Shown here: one piece after another, positions 18,436 to 26,705 of the stretch
How positions within the stretch are numbered: the first letter of the stretch is position 1
How the letters are laid out: each line of letters begins with the position of its first letter
Program-made: the position numbers and the translations under genes
Source of the DNA: Bacteroidales bacterium
GTDB taxonomy: Bacteria; Bacteroidota; Bacteroidia; Bacteroidales; F082
Reading direction: 5' to 3'
Length of the DNA stretch: 64,000 nt
Assembly (NCBI GenBank): GCA_017395365.1
Contig: JAFPUN010000003.1
Coordinates: 310,001 to 374,000, forward strand
Notes under the pieces: generated by a model
The model's database searches: none
The model's input: only the letters and a program-made list of their open reading frames with translations
What the model was told of the DNA's origin: nothing

Positions 18436-20757
18436 ATGGCAAAGAATTTAGTTATCGTGGAGTCACCGGCCAAAGCCAAAACCATCGAAGGTTTTTTGGG
18501 CAAAGAATACACGGTGAAGTCGAGTTATGGACATGTTCGCGACTTGAACAAAAACACCTTGAGTGTCGATATTGAAAACGATTTTGAACCGGAATATGAG
18601 ATCTCGGACGACAAGAGAACTTTGGTGGCAGAACTGAAGAAACTCTCGAAAGCCGCTGATACCGTTTGGCTTGCATCCGATGAGGACCGCGAGGGAGAAT
18701 CCATCTCGTGGCATCTCTATGAGGCCCTCGACCTGAAGAAGAAAGACACCAAGCGTATCGTCTTCCACGAAATCACCAAGACCGCCATCCTCAACGCCAT
18801 CGAGAATCCGCGTGATATCGACATGGGCCTCGTGGCTGCCCAACAGGCCCGTCGCGTGCTCGACCGTTTGGTGGGTTACGAGCTCTCACCACTATTATGG
18901 AAGAAGGTGAAGCCCTCGCTATCGGCAGGACGCGTGCAGTCGGTGGCCGTGCGCCTCATCGTCGAACGCGAGGAAGAGATCAAGAACTTTGTTCAAACGA
19001 GCGCCTACCGCATCACAGCCCAGTTTACCTTTGTGAAAGATGGTCAAGAATACAATCTCCTTGCTGAATTGCCGCATCGTTTTGACACCGAAGAGGAAAC
19101 ACGAAAGTTCATCGAATCGTGCATCAACGCTGCATATAAGGTGGAAAGCATCGAGAAAAAGCCAGCCACAAGACAACCTGCACCGCCTTTCACCACATCG
19201 ACCTTGCAACAAGAAGCCGCTAGAAAACTGGGATTCTCGGTGGCCAACACGATGCGCGTCGCCCAACAGCTTTACGAATCAGGTAAAATCACCTATATGC
19301 GTACCGACTCCGTCAACCTCAGCAGTCTCGCCCTCGGCATGGCCAAGAAGGAGATTGCCGCTAACTACGGAGCAGAATATGTGAAGACACGCCAATACCA
19401 CACCAAGACCAAGGGCGCACAAGAGGCCCACGAAGCCATCCGCCCGACCTACTTGGACCAACATACCATCAAAGGCACTGCCGACGAGCGCAAACTCTAT
19501 GAGCTCATTTGGAAGCGCACTATCGCCTCGCAGATGGCTGATGCCCAGATGGAACGCACCAATGTGAACATCGGCATTTCGACCAACGACAAGCAGTTTG
19601 TGGCCACGGGTGAGGTCATCCTCTTCGACGGTTTCCTGAAGGTCTATATGGAAAGTTATGATGACGACCGCGCCGAAGACACCTCCGCTATCCTGCCGCC
19701 CATCGAGAAAGGCACCATGCTCGACATGGAGAAGATGGAAGCCCAGCAGCGTTACACCCGTCATCCGCTGCGCTATACCGAGGCCAGCCTCGTGAAAAAG
19801 ATGGAAGAACTCGGCATCGGACGTCCTTCCACCTATGCGCCGACCATCTCTACCATCCAAAAGCGCGAGTATGTCACCAAGGGCGATGTGAAAGGTGAAC
19901 CCCAGTCATTCAAGATCATCACTTTGAAAAACGGCAAGATCACCGAAAAGATGGGCAAAGAAAACTACGGCGCCGAAAAGGGCAAGCTGCTGCCTACCGA
20001 CATCGGTGTCTTGGTCAACAAGTTCCTGACCCAGTATTTTGAAAGCATCATCGACTACAACTTCACCGCCAATGTAGAGAAAGAATTCGACAAGATTGCC
20101 GAAGGCAAGCGCAAGTGGAATGCCATGATCAAGGATTTCTACAAAGGCTTCCACAAGCAGATTGTCTGCACCACCGAGACCTCTGGCAAGTTCAGCGGCG
20201 AGAAGATGCTCGGCATCGACCCCGCCTCGGGCAAGAAAGTGTATGTGAAAGTGGGACGCTTTGGTCCGGTGGCCCAGATTGGCGACACCGAATCGGAAGA
20301 GAAACCTCGTTTTGCTGGCTTAAAGAAAGACATGAGCATCGAGAGCGTGACCTTGGAAGAGGTGCTCAAGCTCTTCGACTTCCCGCGCATCCTTGGCGAA
20401 TACGAAGGCAAAGAAATCACGGTGGCTGTGGGTCGTTTCGGCCCATATGTGAAACATGACAATAAGTTCTACAGCCTCGCCAAGACCGATGACCCTGCCA
20501 TGGTGGACTGTGACCGTGCCATTGAAATCATCAACGAGAAACGCCAGAAGGACCTGGACAACATCATCCTCACCTTCGACCAAGACCCCGACTTGCGCGT
20601 GTTGAACGGCCGCTTCGGTCCCTACATCTCATACAAGAAAGGCAACTACAAGATTCCAAAAGGCACCGTGCCCTCTACCCTGACCTACGAGCAATGCATG
20701 GCCATCGTAGAAGACCCGAAGAACGCACCGAAGAAGAAAACAGTGAAGAAGAAATAA
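18436..20757 (+). CDS. topA: DNA topoisomerase I
   Basis: 773 residues. Type IA topoisomerase that relaxes negative supercoils. The Toprim domain is at the N-terminus (LVIVESPAKAKTIEGFLG; acidic triad region SDEDREGESISWH near residue 80), followed by KPSLSAGRVQSVAVRLIVERE. The catalytic tyrosine is in ITYMRTDSVNLS near residue 286. Instead of C-terminal zinc fingers there are three short repeats (KVGRFGPVAQIGD, AVGRFGPYVKHD, NGRFGPYISYKKGNYKIPKG), as usual in Bacteroidota, then a basic tail KKKTVKKK. It ends at a clear intrinsic terminator. Confidence 0.97.
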   Translation: MAKNLVIVESPAKAKTIEGFLGKEYTVKSSYGHVRDLNKNTLSVDIENDFEPEYEISDDKRTLVAELKKLSKAADTVWLASDEDREGESISWHLYEALDLKKKDTKRIVFHEITKTAILNAIENPRDIDMGLVAAQQARRVLDRLVGYELSPLLWKKVKPSLSAGRVQSVAVRLIVEREEEIKNFVQTSAYRITAQFTFVKDGQEYNLLAELPHRFDTEEETRKFIESCINAAYKVESIEKKPATRQPAPPFTTSTLQQEAARKLGFSVANTMRVAQQLYESGKITYMRTDSVNLSSLALGMAKKEIAANYGAEYVKTRQYHTKTKGAQEAHEAIRPTYLDQHTIKGTADERKLYELIWKRTIASQMADAQMERTNVNIGISTNDKQFVATGEVILFDGFLKVYMESYDDDRAEDTSAILPPIEKGTMLDMEKMEAQQRYTRHPLRYTEASLVKKMEELGIGRPSTYAPTISTIQKREYVTKGDVKGEPQSFKIITLKNGKITEKMGKENYGAEKGKLLPTDIGVLVNKFLTQYFESIIDYNFTANVEKEFDKIAEGKRKWNAMIKDFYKGFHKQIVCTTETSGKFSGEKMLGIDPASGKKVYVKVGRFGPVAQIGDTESEEKPRFAGLKKDMSIESVTLEEVLKLFDFPRILGEYEGKEITVAVGRFGPYVKHDNKFYSLAKTDDPAMVDCDRAIEIINEKRQKDLDNIILTFDQDPDLRVLNGRFGPYISYKKGNYKIPKGTVPSTLTYEQCMAIVEDPKNAPKKKTVKKK

Positions 20758-20766
20758 ACAAACAAG

Positions 20767-20797
20767 AGCGGCGGAAGCAATTCTGCCGCTTTTTCTT
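20767..20797 (+). terminator. Intrinsic terminator of topA
   Basis: AGCGGC-G-GAA (20767-20776) pairs with TTC-T-GCCGCT (20781-20790), followed by TTTTTCTTTGTTTTTTT. The T run also holds the -33 element of the next promoter. Confidence 0.85.
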
Positions 20798-20804
20798 TGT
20801 TTTT

Positions 20805-20835
20805 TTGACGCAATCCAAATAAATTCCTATTTTTG
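20805..20835 (+). promoter_or_regulatory. Promoter upstream of the deoxyhypusine-synthase-like gene
   Basis: TTG at 20805-20807, exactly 20 nt, then TATTTTTG at 20828-20835: an excellent Bacteroidota promoter. The predicted 5' leader is about 210 nt and contains the hairpin-rich region 20875-21009. A seven-codon ORF (MTPKMT-like, 20849-20869) lies near its start. Confidence 0.7.
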
Positions 20836-20874
20836 CAATCTTAATTTCATGACACCAAAAATGACATGAGAAAA

Positions 20875-21009
20875 AACTACGAATTATACGAATGCCGATT
20901 TGTGAATTTAGCAGCTCAAGCTGCAAATTGTACGAATTCGTATCCATTCGCAACGAAGTTGCATAATTCCATTCGTACAAGATTAGTAGTATTTGTGTAA
21001 TTCGTAGTT
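20875..21009 (+). repeat. 135-nt inverted-repeat structure in a long 5' leader
   Basis: AACTACGAATTA (20875-20886) pairs perfectly with TAATTCGTAGTT (20998-21009). Between them lie local hairpins GCAGCT/AGCTGC (20911-20924), the palindrome TACGAATTCGTA and GCAAC/GTTGC (20950-20962). ACGAAT units recur in both arms. It is transcribed if the promoter at 20805 is used; a regulatory or purely repeat origin cannot be told apart here. Confidence 0.65.
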
Positions 21010-21051
21010 AATCTTTGAATCTTGAATTTTAAATCTTAAATCTGAAATACA

Positions 21052-22086
21052 ATGGAGAAAAAAGACTTACTGAAAGACGTTGTCGAACATATCGACATTA
21101 AGAAGTACGACTCAACCGAACTCATCAACGCCATGCGTAAGATGTCGTTCACCTCGCGCGATACAGCTCGCGCCGCCGACATCCTCTGCCAGATGATTGC
21201 GGAGAAGGACTGCACCAACATCCTCACCATCGCCGGTTCCACTTCGGCCGCTGGCTGCATGCAGGTGTATGTGGAGATGGTTCGCAACAAGATGGTTGAC
21301 GCCGTGGTCAGCACGGGTGCCAGCATCATCGACATGGACCTCTTCGAAGCCCTCGGCTACAAGCACTACATCGGCACGAAGGAGAACGTCATCCCCGACA
21401 CCAAACTACGCGAACTCTACATCGACCGTATCTACGATACCTTCATCGATGAAGAAGAGCTGCAGGCCTGCGACCAAGCCACCTGCGACGTGGCCGACAC
21501 TCTGGAGTGCCGTCCCTACAGCAGCCGCGAGTTCCTCTATGAGGTCGGCAAATGGCTGGCCAACGGTCACGGCGTGAAGAAAGAGAGCCTCATCCAGACC
21601 TGCTACGAATGCGGCGTGCCGATCTTCTGCCCCGCCTTCAGCGACAGCTCGGCTGGCTTCGGCATCGGCAAGCACCAGTGGCTCCGCAAGAAAGCCGGCA
21701 AGCCTTATGTGAGCATCGACTCAGTGGCCGACTTCCTCGAACTCACCGAAATCAAGATGAACAGCCCTCAGTCGGGCCTCTTCATGGTCGGTGGCGGCAC
21801 ACCCAAGAACTTCGCCCAAGACACCGTCGTCTGCGCCGAAATCTTGGGTCACGAAGTGCCCATGCACAAATATGCCATCCAGATCACCGTGGCCGATGTG
21901 CGCGATGGTGCCTGCTCGTCGTCGACATTGCTCGAGGCCGGTTCATGGGGCAAGGTGAGCGAGGAATTGCAACAGATGGTCTATGCCGAAGGCACCACCG
22001 TCATCCCCGCCATCGTCAGCTACGCCTACCACAACGCACCGTGGCGTGAGCGTGAGTATAAGAACTGGCAGAAGTTGTATCATTAA
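21052..22086 (+). CDS. Deoxyhypusine-synthase-like polyamine enzyme
   Basis: 344 residues. The deoxyhypusine synthase fold is recognisable from AGSTSAAGCM, VVSTGASIIDMDLFEALGY, CPAFSDSSAGFGIGKHQW and the C-terminal SWGKVSEELQQMVYAEGTTVIP. Lys301 in SWGK aligns with the catalytic lysine that carries the aminobutyl group in eukaryotic DHS. Bacteria lack eIF5A, and characterised bacterial relatives make polyamines such as homospermidine or spermidine-type products by NAD-dependent aminobutyl transfer, so a polyamine role is likely (inference). A ureohydrolase-like gene follows. The start has no visible RBS; the ATG at 21052 opens the conserved MEKKDLLKDVVEHI. Confidence 0.85.
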   Translation: MEKKDLLKDVVEHIDIKKYDSTELINAMRKMSFTSRDTARAADILCQMIAEKDCTNILTIAGSTSAAGCMQVYVEMVRNKMVDAVVSTGASIIDMDLFEALGYKHYIGTKENVIPDTKLRELYIDRIYDTFIDEEELQACDQATCDVADTLECRPYSSREFLYEVGKWLANGHGVKKESLIQTCYECGVPIFCPAFSDSSAGFGIGKHQWLRKKAGKPYVSIDSVADFLELTEIKMNSPQSGLFMVGGGTPKNFAQDTVVCAEILGHEVPMHKYAIQITVADVRDGACSSSTLLEAGSWGKVSEELQQMVYAEGTTVIPAIVSYAYHNAPWREREYKNWQKLYH

Positions 22087-22088
22087 TC

Positions 22089-22163
22089 GGCTTTTGGCTT
22101 CTGGCCTTTGGCTATTGGCAATTTGCCTGTTAGCCAGAGGCCAGTTGCCAATAGCCAGAAGCA
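22089..22163. repeat. TTCTGGC/GCCAGAA inverted repeat
   Basis: Seven-nt TGGC-containing units (GGCTTCTGGCCTTTGGCTAT) run inward from the left and are answered by GCCAG units from the right; TATTGGCAA pairs with TTGCCAATA. Same family as 18186-18301. It starts 3 nt after the upstream stop codon and ends 8 nt before the downstream start. Confidence 0.8.
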
Positions 22164-22170
22164 GAACAAA

Positions 22171-23346
22171 ATGGACATCAGCATCTTCCTTGAACCCGTT
22201 TCGGAAAAGTGTTTCAGCAAGAGCCATCGTCCCGGCAAGAAGACTTTGGGCGAAACTATCCTCATCTACCGCAACGAGGATGAATTCCCTGACCTTGAAG
22301 GCGTGGATTTAGCCATTATTGGGGTCAAGGAAGAGCGTGGTGCTGTCGACAACAAAGGCTGTGCCGACGGTGTGGACTACATCAGAAAAGCCCTCTATCC
22401 GCTTTTCAACCATTGGCCCCAACTTCATATCATCGACTTGGGCGACATCAAGATCGGGAAAGAACTCAACGACACCCATTATGCCGTTAATCAGGTGCTT
22501 ACCGAACTGATGAAGAATAAGATTGTGCCTATCGTCATCGGTGCGGGACAAGACCTCACCTATACGATGTACCAAGTGTATGAGCCTACGGGCAAACTCA
22601 TCAACATCGCTGCCGTCGACCCCATGTTCGACATCGGCAACGACAAGGAAGCCCTCAACTCACATTCCTATCTCAGTCACATCATCCTGCATCAGCCCAA
22701 TTTCCTTTTCAACTTCACCAATATCGGCTACCAGTCGTATTATGTTGACACAGAGAATATTGAACTGATGAAACAGCTGCTCTTCGATGCCTATCGTTTG
22801 GGCAGCATCAAGCAAAACATCGAACTGACCGAACCGCTCATCCGCAACGCCAACCTCTTGAGTTTCGACATCTCTGCCATCCGTGCCGCCGACGCTCCAG
22901 GCGTGAAGAATGCCTCGCCCAACGGCTTCAACGGAGAGGAGGCCTGTCGCATGACGCGCTATGCCGGGTTGAGCTACAAACTGTCTTCCATCGGCTTCTT
23001 CGAATACAACCCCCACTACGACATCAACGCGCGTACGGCCAACCTCATCGCCGAGATGATTTGGTACTTCATCGAAGGATTCTCCAGCCGTCAAGATGAC
23101 ATCCCCACCATGGACAGTACCGATTTCCGTCGCTACAACGTTCAAATCGGTGAAGGGCAGAATGATGTGGTCTTCCTCTGCCACAAGATCACAGGCAAGT
23201 GGTGGATGGACATGTCGTTCCTGCAAAACGACGACCAGCGTTACGAGCGGCATCATTTCATCCCCTGCTCCAAGGAAGACTACGACCAAGCCATGCGCAA
23301 TGAGTTGCCCGACAAATGGTGGCAATTCTACCAGAAGTTGATGTGA
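22171..23346 (+). CDS. Arginase/formiminoglutamase-family protein with degenerate metal site
   Basis: 391 residues. The ureohydrolase fold shows in LAIIGVKEERGAV, KIVPIVIGAGQDLTY, INIAAVDPMFDIG, LLSFDISAIRAADAPG and a GFSSRQDD segment. The usual Mn ligands are altered: the GGDH His is Gln127, the DAHxD motif reads DPMFD (His to Met), and SxDxDxxDP reads SFDISAIRAADAP. Arginase, agmatinase or formiminoglutamase activity is therefore doubtful; it may be a binding or regulatory pseudoenzyme, or use another chemistry. The in-frame ATG at 22108 lies in the repeat, so 22171 (MDISIFLEPV) is preferred. It follows the DHS-like gene by 84 nt, which again points to polyamine or arginine metabolism. Confidence 0.8.
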   Translation: MDISIFLEPVSEKCFSKSHRPGKKTLGETILIYRNEDEFPDLEGVDLAIIGVKEERGAVDNKGCADGVDYIRKALYPLFNHWPQLHIIDLGDIKIGKELNDTHYAVNQVLTELMKNKIVPIVIGAGQDLTYTMYQVYEPTGKLINIAAVDPMFDIGNDKEALNSHSYLSHIILHQPNFLFNFTNIGYQSYYVDTENIELMKQLLFDAYRLGSIKQNIELTEPLIRNANLLSFDISAIRAADAPGVKNASPNGFNGEEACRMTRYAGLSYKLSSIGFFEYNPHYDINARTANLIAEMIWYFIEGFSSRQDDIPTMDSTDFRRYNVQIGEGQNDVVFLCHKITGKWWMDMSFLQNDDQRYERHHFIPCSKEDYDQAMRNELPDKWWQFYQKLM

Positions 23347-23411
23347 TTTTTTGGGATTCGCTTCGCGAAGAAATACGCAGTAAGATTGTGATTTGATTTT
23401 TGAAAGATTTC

Positions 23412-23443
23412 TTGCCGTAGGCAATCCCAAATTAGTATCTTTG
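23412..23443 (+). promoter_or_regulatory. Promoter of the secreted deiminase gene
   Basis: TTG at 23412-23414, a 21-nt spacer and TATCTTTG at 23436-23443 fit the Bacteroidota consensus. The start codon follows 17 nt later. Confidence 0.65.
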
Positions 23444-23460
23444 CCGCAAATTTTTGAACT

Positions 23461-25749
23461 ATGAAAAAAGCACTATCTATTTTCACTCTTTTACTCTTGA
23501 TGGCCGCTACTATGCAAGCCCAAGAGAAGAAACCCGATTGGATGAGATGGCACTATCTCTCCGAAGCAGAGATGTACGACACCTCGCGTGGCATGAACTT
23601 CGTCGAGACCGACCCGCCAACGGGCACACCACGTTTCGTGGCCGAGTTTGAGCCCATGCAAGGCGTGATGATCCGTTATCCCTTGGGCATCCCGACGAGC
23701 CTTGTGGCGCAACTTTCCAATAACTGCATGGTGTATTGCATCGTCAGCACTTCGCAGCAAAACCAGGCCCAAAACAGCTTCCAAAGCGCAGGCGTCAACA
23801 TGAGCAATGTGACCTTCGTCAACGCTCCGACCGACTCCTATTGGGTGCGCGACTATGGCCCGTGGTATATCTTTGAGGACCGCGAACCTGCTATCGTCGA
23901 CAATGTCTACAACCGCCCGCGCCCCAACGACGATAACATCTCGGGTGTGTTTGCCAACTTCTGGCAGATCCCCATGTACGGTATGAACCTCCAGCATACT
24001 GGTGGCAACATGATGGAAGACGGTCGCGGCCACGGCGTGAGCGATGACCTCGTGCTGAATGAAAACAACCACAATGAAACCAACGTCCGCAACAAGATGC
24101 GCGACTACCTCGGCATTGATCCCTACCATATCACCATCGACCCGCAAGGCGACTACATCGCCCACGTCGACTGCTGGGGCAAGTACCTCGCTCCCGACAA
24201 GATATTGATTGCACAACTGCCACAAAGTAATCCCCGCTATCAATACTACGAACAAGTGGCCGAATACTTTGAAACCACCAACTGCTGCTGGGGCTATCCT
24301 TACCATGTATATCGCGTACAGGAACCTGGTGACTACACTTTAGCCCCCTACACCAACAGCCTCATCCTCAACAAGACTGTGTATGTGCCAATGGGCAGCA
24401 ACAGTACTTACAACAACGATGCCATCGCTGTTTATCAAGAGGCCATGCCTGGCTATGAAATCATTGGCGTGAACGGTGGCTCGGCCGGCTGGGAGAACAC
24501 CGACGCCCTGCACTGCCGCACCCGTGGCGTGATGGACTTCGATATGCTCTTCGTCGACCACCGCGACGTGCTCTTCGGTGAGCAAGAATGGCAAGACTCC
24601 ATCCCCGTGGTGAGCAAGTTCATCGCCTACAGCGGTGCCAACTTGAAGCAAGACTCGCTCCTTGTGTATTATAGCATCGATAACGGCGCCTATCGGGTAG
24701 CTCACATGACCGCCACAGGCAATCCTGACGAGTATGTTGGTTATATCAAAGGCTACCAAGGCGAATCGGAGATTGACTACTACGTGTTTGGTGCCGACGA
24801 ATCGGGACATCGTTACACGCAGCCTGTTTTCGCCGATCTCGACCCGCACCATTTCACGATGGAGGCGCATGAACCTCCAACTCCTCCGCAAGGCGAGTTG
24901 GTGATTACGCCGGATACGCTGTGGTTTGAACATAATGGCGACGAACAGGCTTTTACCATCGTAAACCAGACCAACACCGTGGTTCAAATCAACTCCATAA
25001 CCGAGGAAGGTGGTTATTTGCTTTCTGACACTCCCAACCTTCCCTACAACTTGCAAGTTGGGGAATCCATTTCGGTTGGTTTCCTTTTCAGTTTTCCGCT
25101 AAAAACGAACCGTGCATCAGATGATTATGTTTCAAGTTTGATAAAAGTCCAGACTTCTATCGGAGAAAAATACGTGATTGCGATGATAAGTAAACAAGGT
25201 ATGGTGAATCTTGTGTACCAAAACGAAATGTATTTTGACGATCCAACTTTGGTCATTGAATCATCTTTCTTCAACAAATCTGTTTTTGTTCCTACAATCA
25301 GGGTTATGTCCATTACCGAGAAAGACACTGACTATTTGAACATCGAAACGAACCCAACACCCCCCTTCGACCTGGAATTTGAAGGAGAAGAAGCGTTCTT
25401 GTCCGTGAGTTTGAAAGATTTTGCCAAAGGTTATGTGAACACAAGCATCGAAATCGAAACAGACTATGGTATCTTTGAGATTGCCGTCCACATTAACGAA
25501 AACATCCTCTGCGTCACCGAACTCACCGCCGAAGCCAAGCTCTACCCCAACCCGACCACGGGCCTGTTCACCGTGGAAGGCGCGAATGTGGCACGGGTGG
25601 AGGTGTATAACCTTGTCGGACAAAAGGTGCATGAAGCCGAGGGCAAGACCGTCAGCATCGATGCCGCCGAATGGCACAAGGGCATCTATCTGGTCAACAT
25701 CATTGAACAAAATGGTGCCGTGGTGACCAAGAAATTGGTGGTGAAATAA
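23461..25749 (+). CDS. Secreted peptidylarginine-deiminase-like enzyme with T9SS sorting domain
   Basis: 762 residues. Signal peptide MKKALSIFTLLLLMAATMQA, guanidino-modifying catalytic domain (about 55-370), beta-rich Ig-like region, and type A sorting domain (LYPNPTTGLFTVEG ... KGIYLVNIIEQNGAVVTKKLVVK). Key residues: Asp131 (SYWVRDYGPW), Arg152 and Arg154 (YNRPRPNDD), His235 and Asp237 (AHVDCWGK), Asn299, Cys352 (DALHCRTRG). From memory, Porphyromonas gingivalis PPAD uses Asp130, Arg152, Arg154, His236, Asp238, Asn297 and Cys351. Order and spacing agree almost residue for residue, including the two arginines that read a C-terminal arginine carboxylate. A secreted citrullinating enzyme is therefore the best call; agmatine deiminase is less likely because its WMRDTGP-type signature is absent. 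Confidence 0.85.
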   Translation: MKKALSIFTLLLLMAATMQAQEKKPDWMRWHYLSEAEMYDTSRGMNFVETDPPTGTPRFVAEFEPMQGVMIRYPLGIPTSLVAQLSNNCMVYCIVSTSQQNQAQNSFQSAGVNMSNVTFVNAPTDSYWVRDYGPWYIFEDREPAIVDNVYNRPRPNDDNISGVFANFWQIPMYGMNLQHTGGNMMEDGRGHGVSDDLVLNENNHNETNVRNKMRDYLGIDPYHITIDPQGDYIAHVDCWGKYLAPDKILIAQLPQSNPRYQYYEQVAEYFETTNCCWGYPYHVYRVQEPGDYTLAPYTNSLILNKTVYVPMGSNSTYNNDAIAVYQEAMPGYEIIGVNGGSAGWENTDALHCRTRGVMDFDMLFVDHRDVLFGEQEWQDSIPVVSKFIAYSGANLKQDSLLVYYSIDNGAYRVAHMTATGNPDEYVGYIKGYQGESEIDYYVFGADESGHRYTQPVFADLDPHHFTMEAHEPPTPPQGELVITPDTLWFEHNGDEQAFTIVNQTNTVVQINSITEEGGYLLSDTPNLPYNLQVGESISVGFLFSFPLKTNRASDDYVSSLIKVQTSIGEKYVIAMISKQGMVNLVYQNEMYFDDPTLVIESSFFNKSVFVPTIRVMSITEKDTDYLNIETNPTPPFDLEFEGEEAFLSVSLKDFAKGYVNTSIEIETDYGIFEIAVHINENILCVTELTAEAKLYPNPTTGLFTVEGANVARVEVYNLVGQKVHEAEGKTVSIDAAEWHKGIYLVNIIEQNGAVVTKKLVVK

Positions 25750-25763
25750 AATCGTTCAGGTTT

Positions 25764-25791
25764 GTAGAGACGGTGTGCACACCGTCTCTAC
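25764..25791. repeat. 28-bp perfect palindrome, GTAGAGACG family
   Basis: GTAGAGACGGTGTG is followed by its exact reverse complement. The outer 9 bp equal those at 7551-7578, while the ten central bases differ and are again palindromic. Confidence 0.9.
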
Positions 25792-25841
25792 AGGCAAACC
25801 CCTGTTTCGGTTAGCCTTATTCCCCTTTGGGTGAAAAACCA

Positions 25842-25877
25842 AAGAATCCCTGAATCCGTTTCGGGGATTCTTATTAT
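25842..25877 (+). terminator. Hairpin terminator downstream of the deiminase gene
   Basis: AAGAATCCC (25842-25850) pairs with GGGATTCTT (25864-25872), followed by ATTATTTTTG. It is about 95 nt after the stop. The rest of this 330-nt gap holds only repeat elements. Confidence 0.6.
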
Positions 25878-25929
25878 TTTTGCAGGGACGAGACAATAGA
25901 CTGGGGAAGACAATCCTAAAGCCTTTACC

Positions 25930-26012
25930 GTCATGGCGGAGAAGCATCCTCCATCTCCAGAAAGACAGGAATCCCTGCGTTCAGGAGATTGCGGATCAAG
26001 TCCGCAATGACG
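25930..26012. repeat. TTGCGGATCAAGTCCGCAA-type element
   Basis: GTCAT at the left (25930) pairs with ATGAC at the right (26008-26012); GGAG/CTCC segments and the 19-nt hairpin TTGCGGATCAAGTCCGCAA lie inside. Its core is shared with the nested element at 18186-18301 and more distantly with 11181-11316. Confidence 0.7.
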
Positions 26013-26080
26013 GCTGGGGGTAGGAGTCGTCTTCTATGGTCTCATGTCGAATAATACGATATAACCAACACATCAAAATA

Positions 26081-26584
26081 ATGAAAAGAATCATTCCTAT
26101 ACTTTTCTGCGCCCTTATGGCCTTGGCTTCCTGCCAGAAGAAGAACGCCCCGCTGTTTCGTGGCGACTACAGTTTCAAGACCTCGGGCAGCGTCACTTTG
26201 GATGAAATCAACGCCGAAGACGAACCTGCCTCTTTCACCGTCGGCCTGCCCAACGAAATCGGACAGCTGGAAATCAGCGCGTTGGACAACGGCAAGGACA
26301 GCGTCCTCGTGGTGATGAACACCATGGGCGGCGAGGTCGTGGTCACCCATGCCTTCTGCAAGGACAACGAAATCTTCCTTCGCGACTACAAGAAAAACAC
26401 ACTGCTCTTCACCGGCGACTCGCTTACCTTGAAGAACGACCTACGCGTCCATGCCTCGGGGCAGATGTACGAGGACAACACGCTCATTCTCAACATGACT
26501 TACGAAGGCGAAGCCGAGACCAGCGAACGCAGTTTCAAGATTTATGGCGATGACATCCGCATGGCGGCGATAAGAAACAACTAG
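26081..26584 (+). CDS. Small lipoprotein, unknown function
   Basis: 167 residues with a lipoprotein signal (IIPILFCALMALASC, lipid Cys about 18), then a beta-rich domain of alternating hydrophobic residues (FRGDYSFKTSGSVTLDE, FSVGLPNEIGQLEIS-like, DNTLILNMTYEGEAET). I do not recognise the family. The ATG at 26081 places the signal correctly; an in-frame ATG at 26036 would add a non-signal extension. It precedes the efflux operon, separated by an inverted-repeat element, and may or may not be read with it. Confidence 0.7.
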   Translation: MKRIIPILFCALMALASCQKKNAPLFRGDYSFKTSGSVTLDEINAEDEPASFTVGLPNEIGQLEISALDNGKDSVLVVMNTMGGEVVVTHAFCKDNEIFLRDYKKNTLLFTGDSLTLKNDLRVHASGQMYEDNTLILNMTYEGEAETSERSFKIYGDDIRMAAIRNN

Positions 26585-26602
26585 TGCATGTATAAACTTG
26601 GG

Positions 26603-26681
26603 AACTATGGATTCTGACTATGACTATGACCACTTCACCTTAGGCACGAAATGGTCATAGTCATGGTCATTGGCCATAGTT
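26603..26681. repeat. TGACTA/TGACCA hexamer inverted repeat
   Basis: Two 30-nt arms (26603-26632, 26652-26681) pair at 25 of 30 positions across a 19-nt loop. The inner part consists of hexamers TGACTA-TGACTA-TGACCA. Relatives lie at 57945-58019 and 60003-60075. Confidence 0.85.
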
Positions 26682-26705
26682 AGGAAAAGAACAACAAACC
26701 GAAAA

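Noticed and set aside
23461..25749. Call as plain agmatine deiminase
   Set aside because: The agmatine-deiminase signatures (WMRDTGP, DFNAWGG-like) are missing, while YNRPRPNDD with two arginines, the signal peptide and the sorting domain fit a PPAD-type enzyme.
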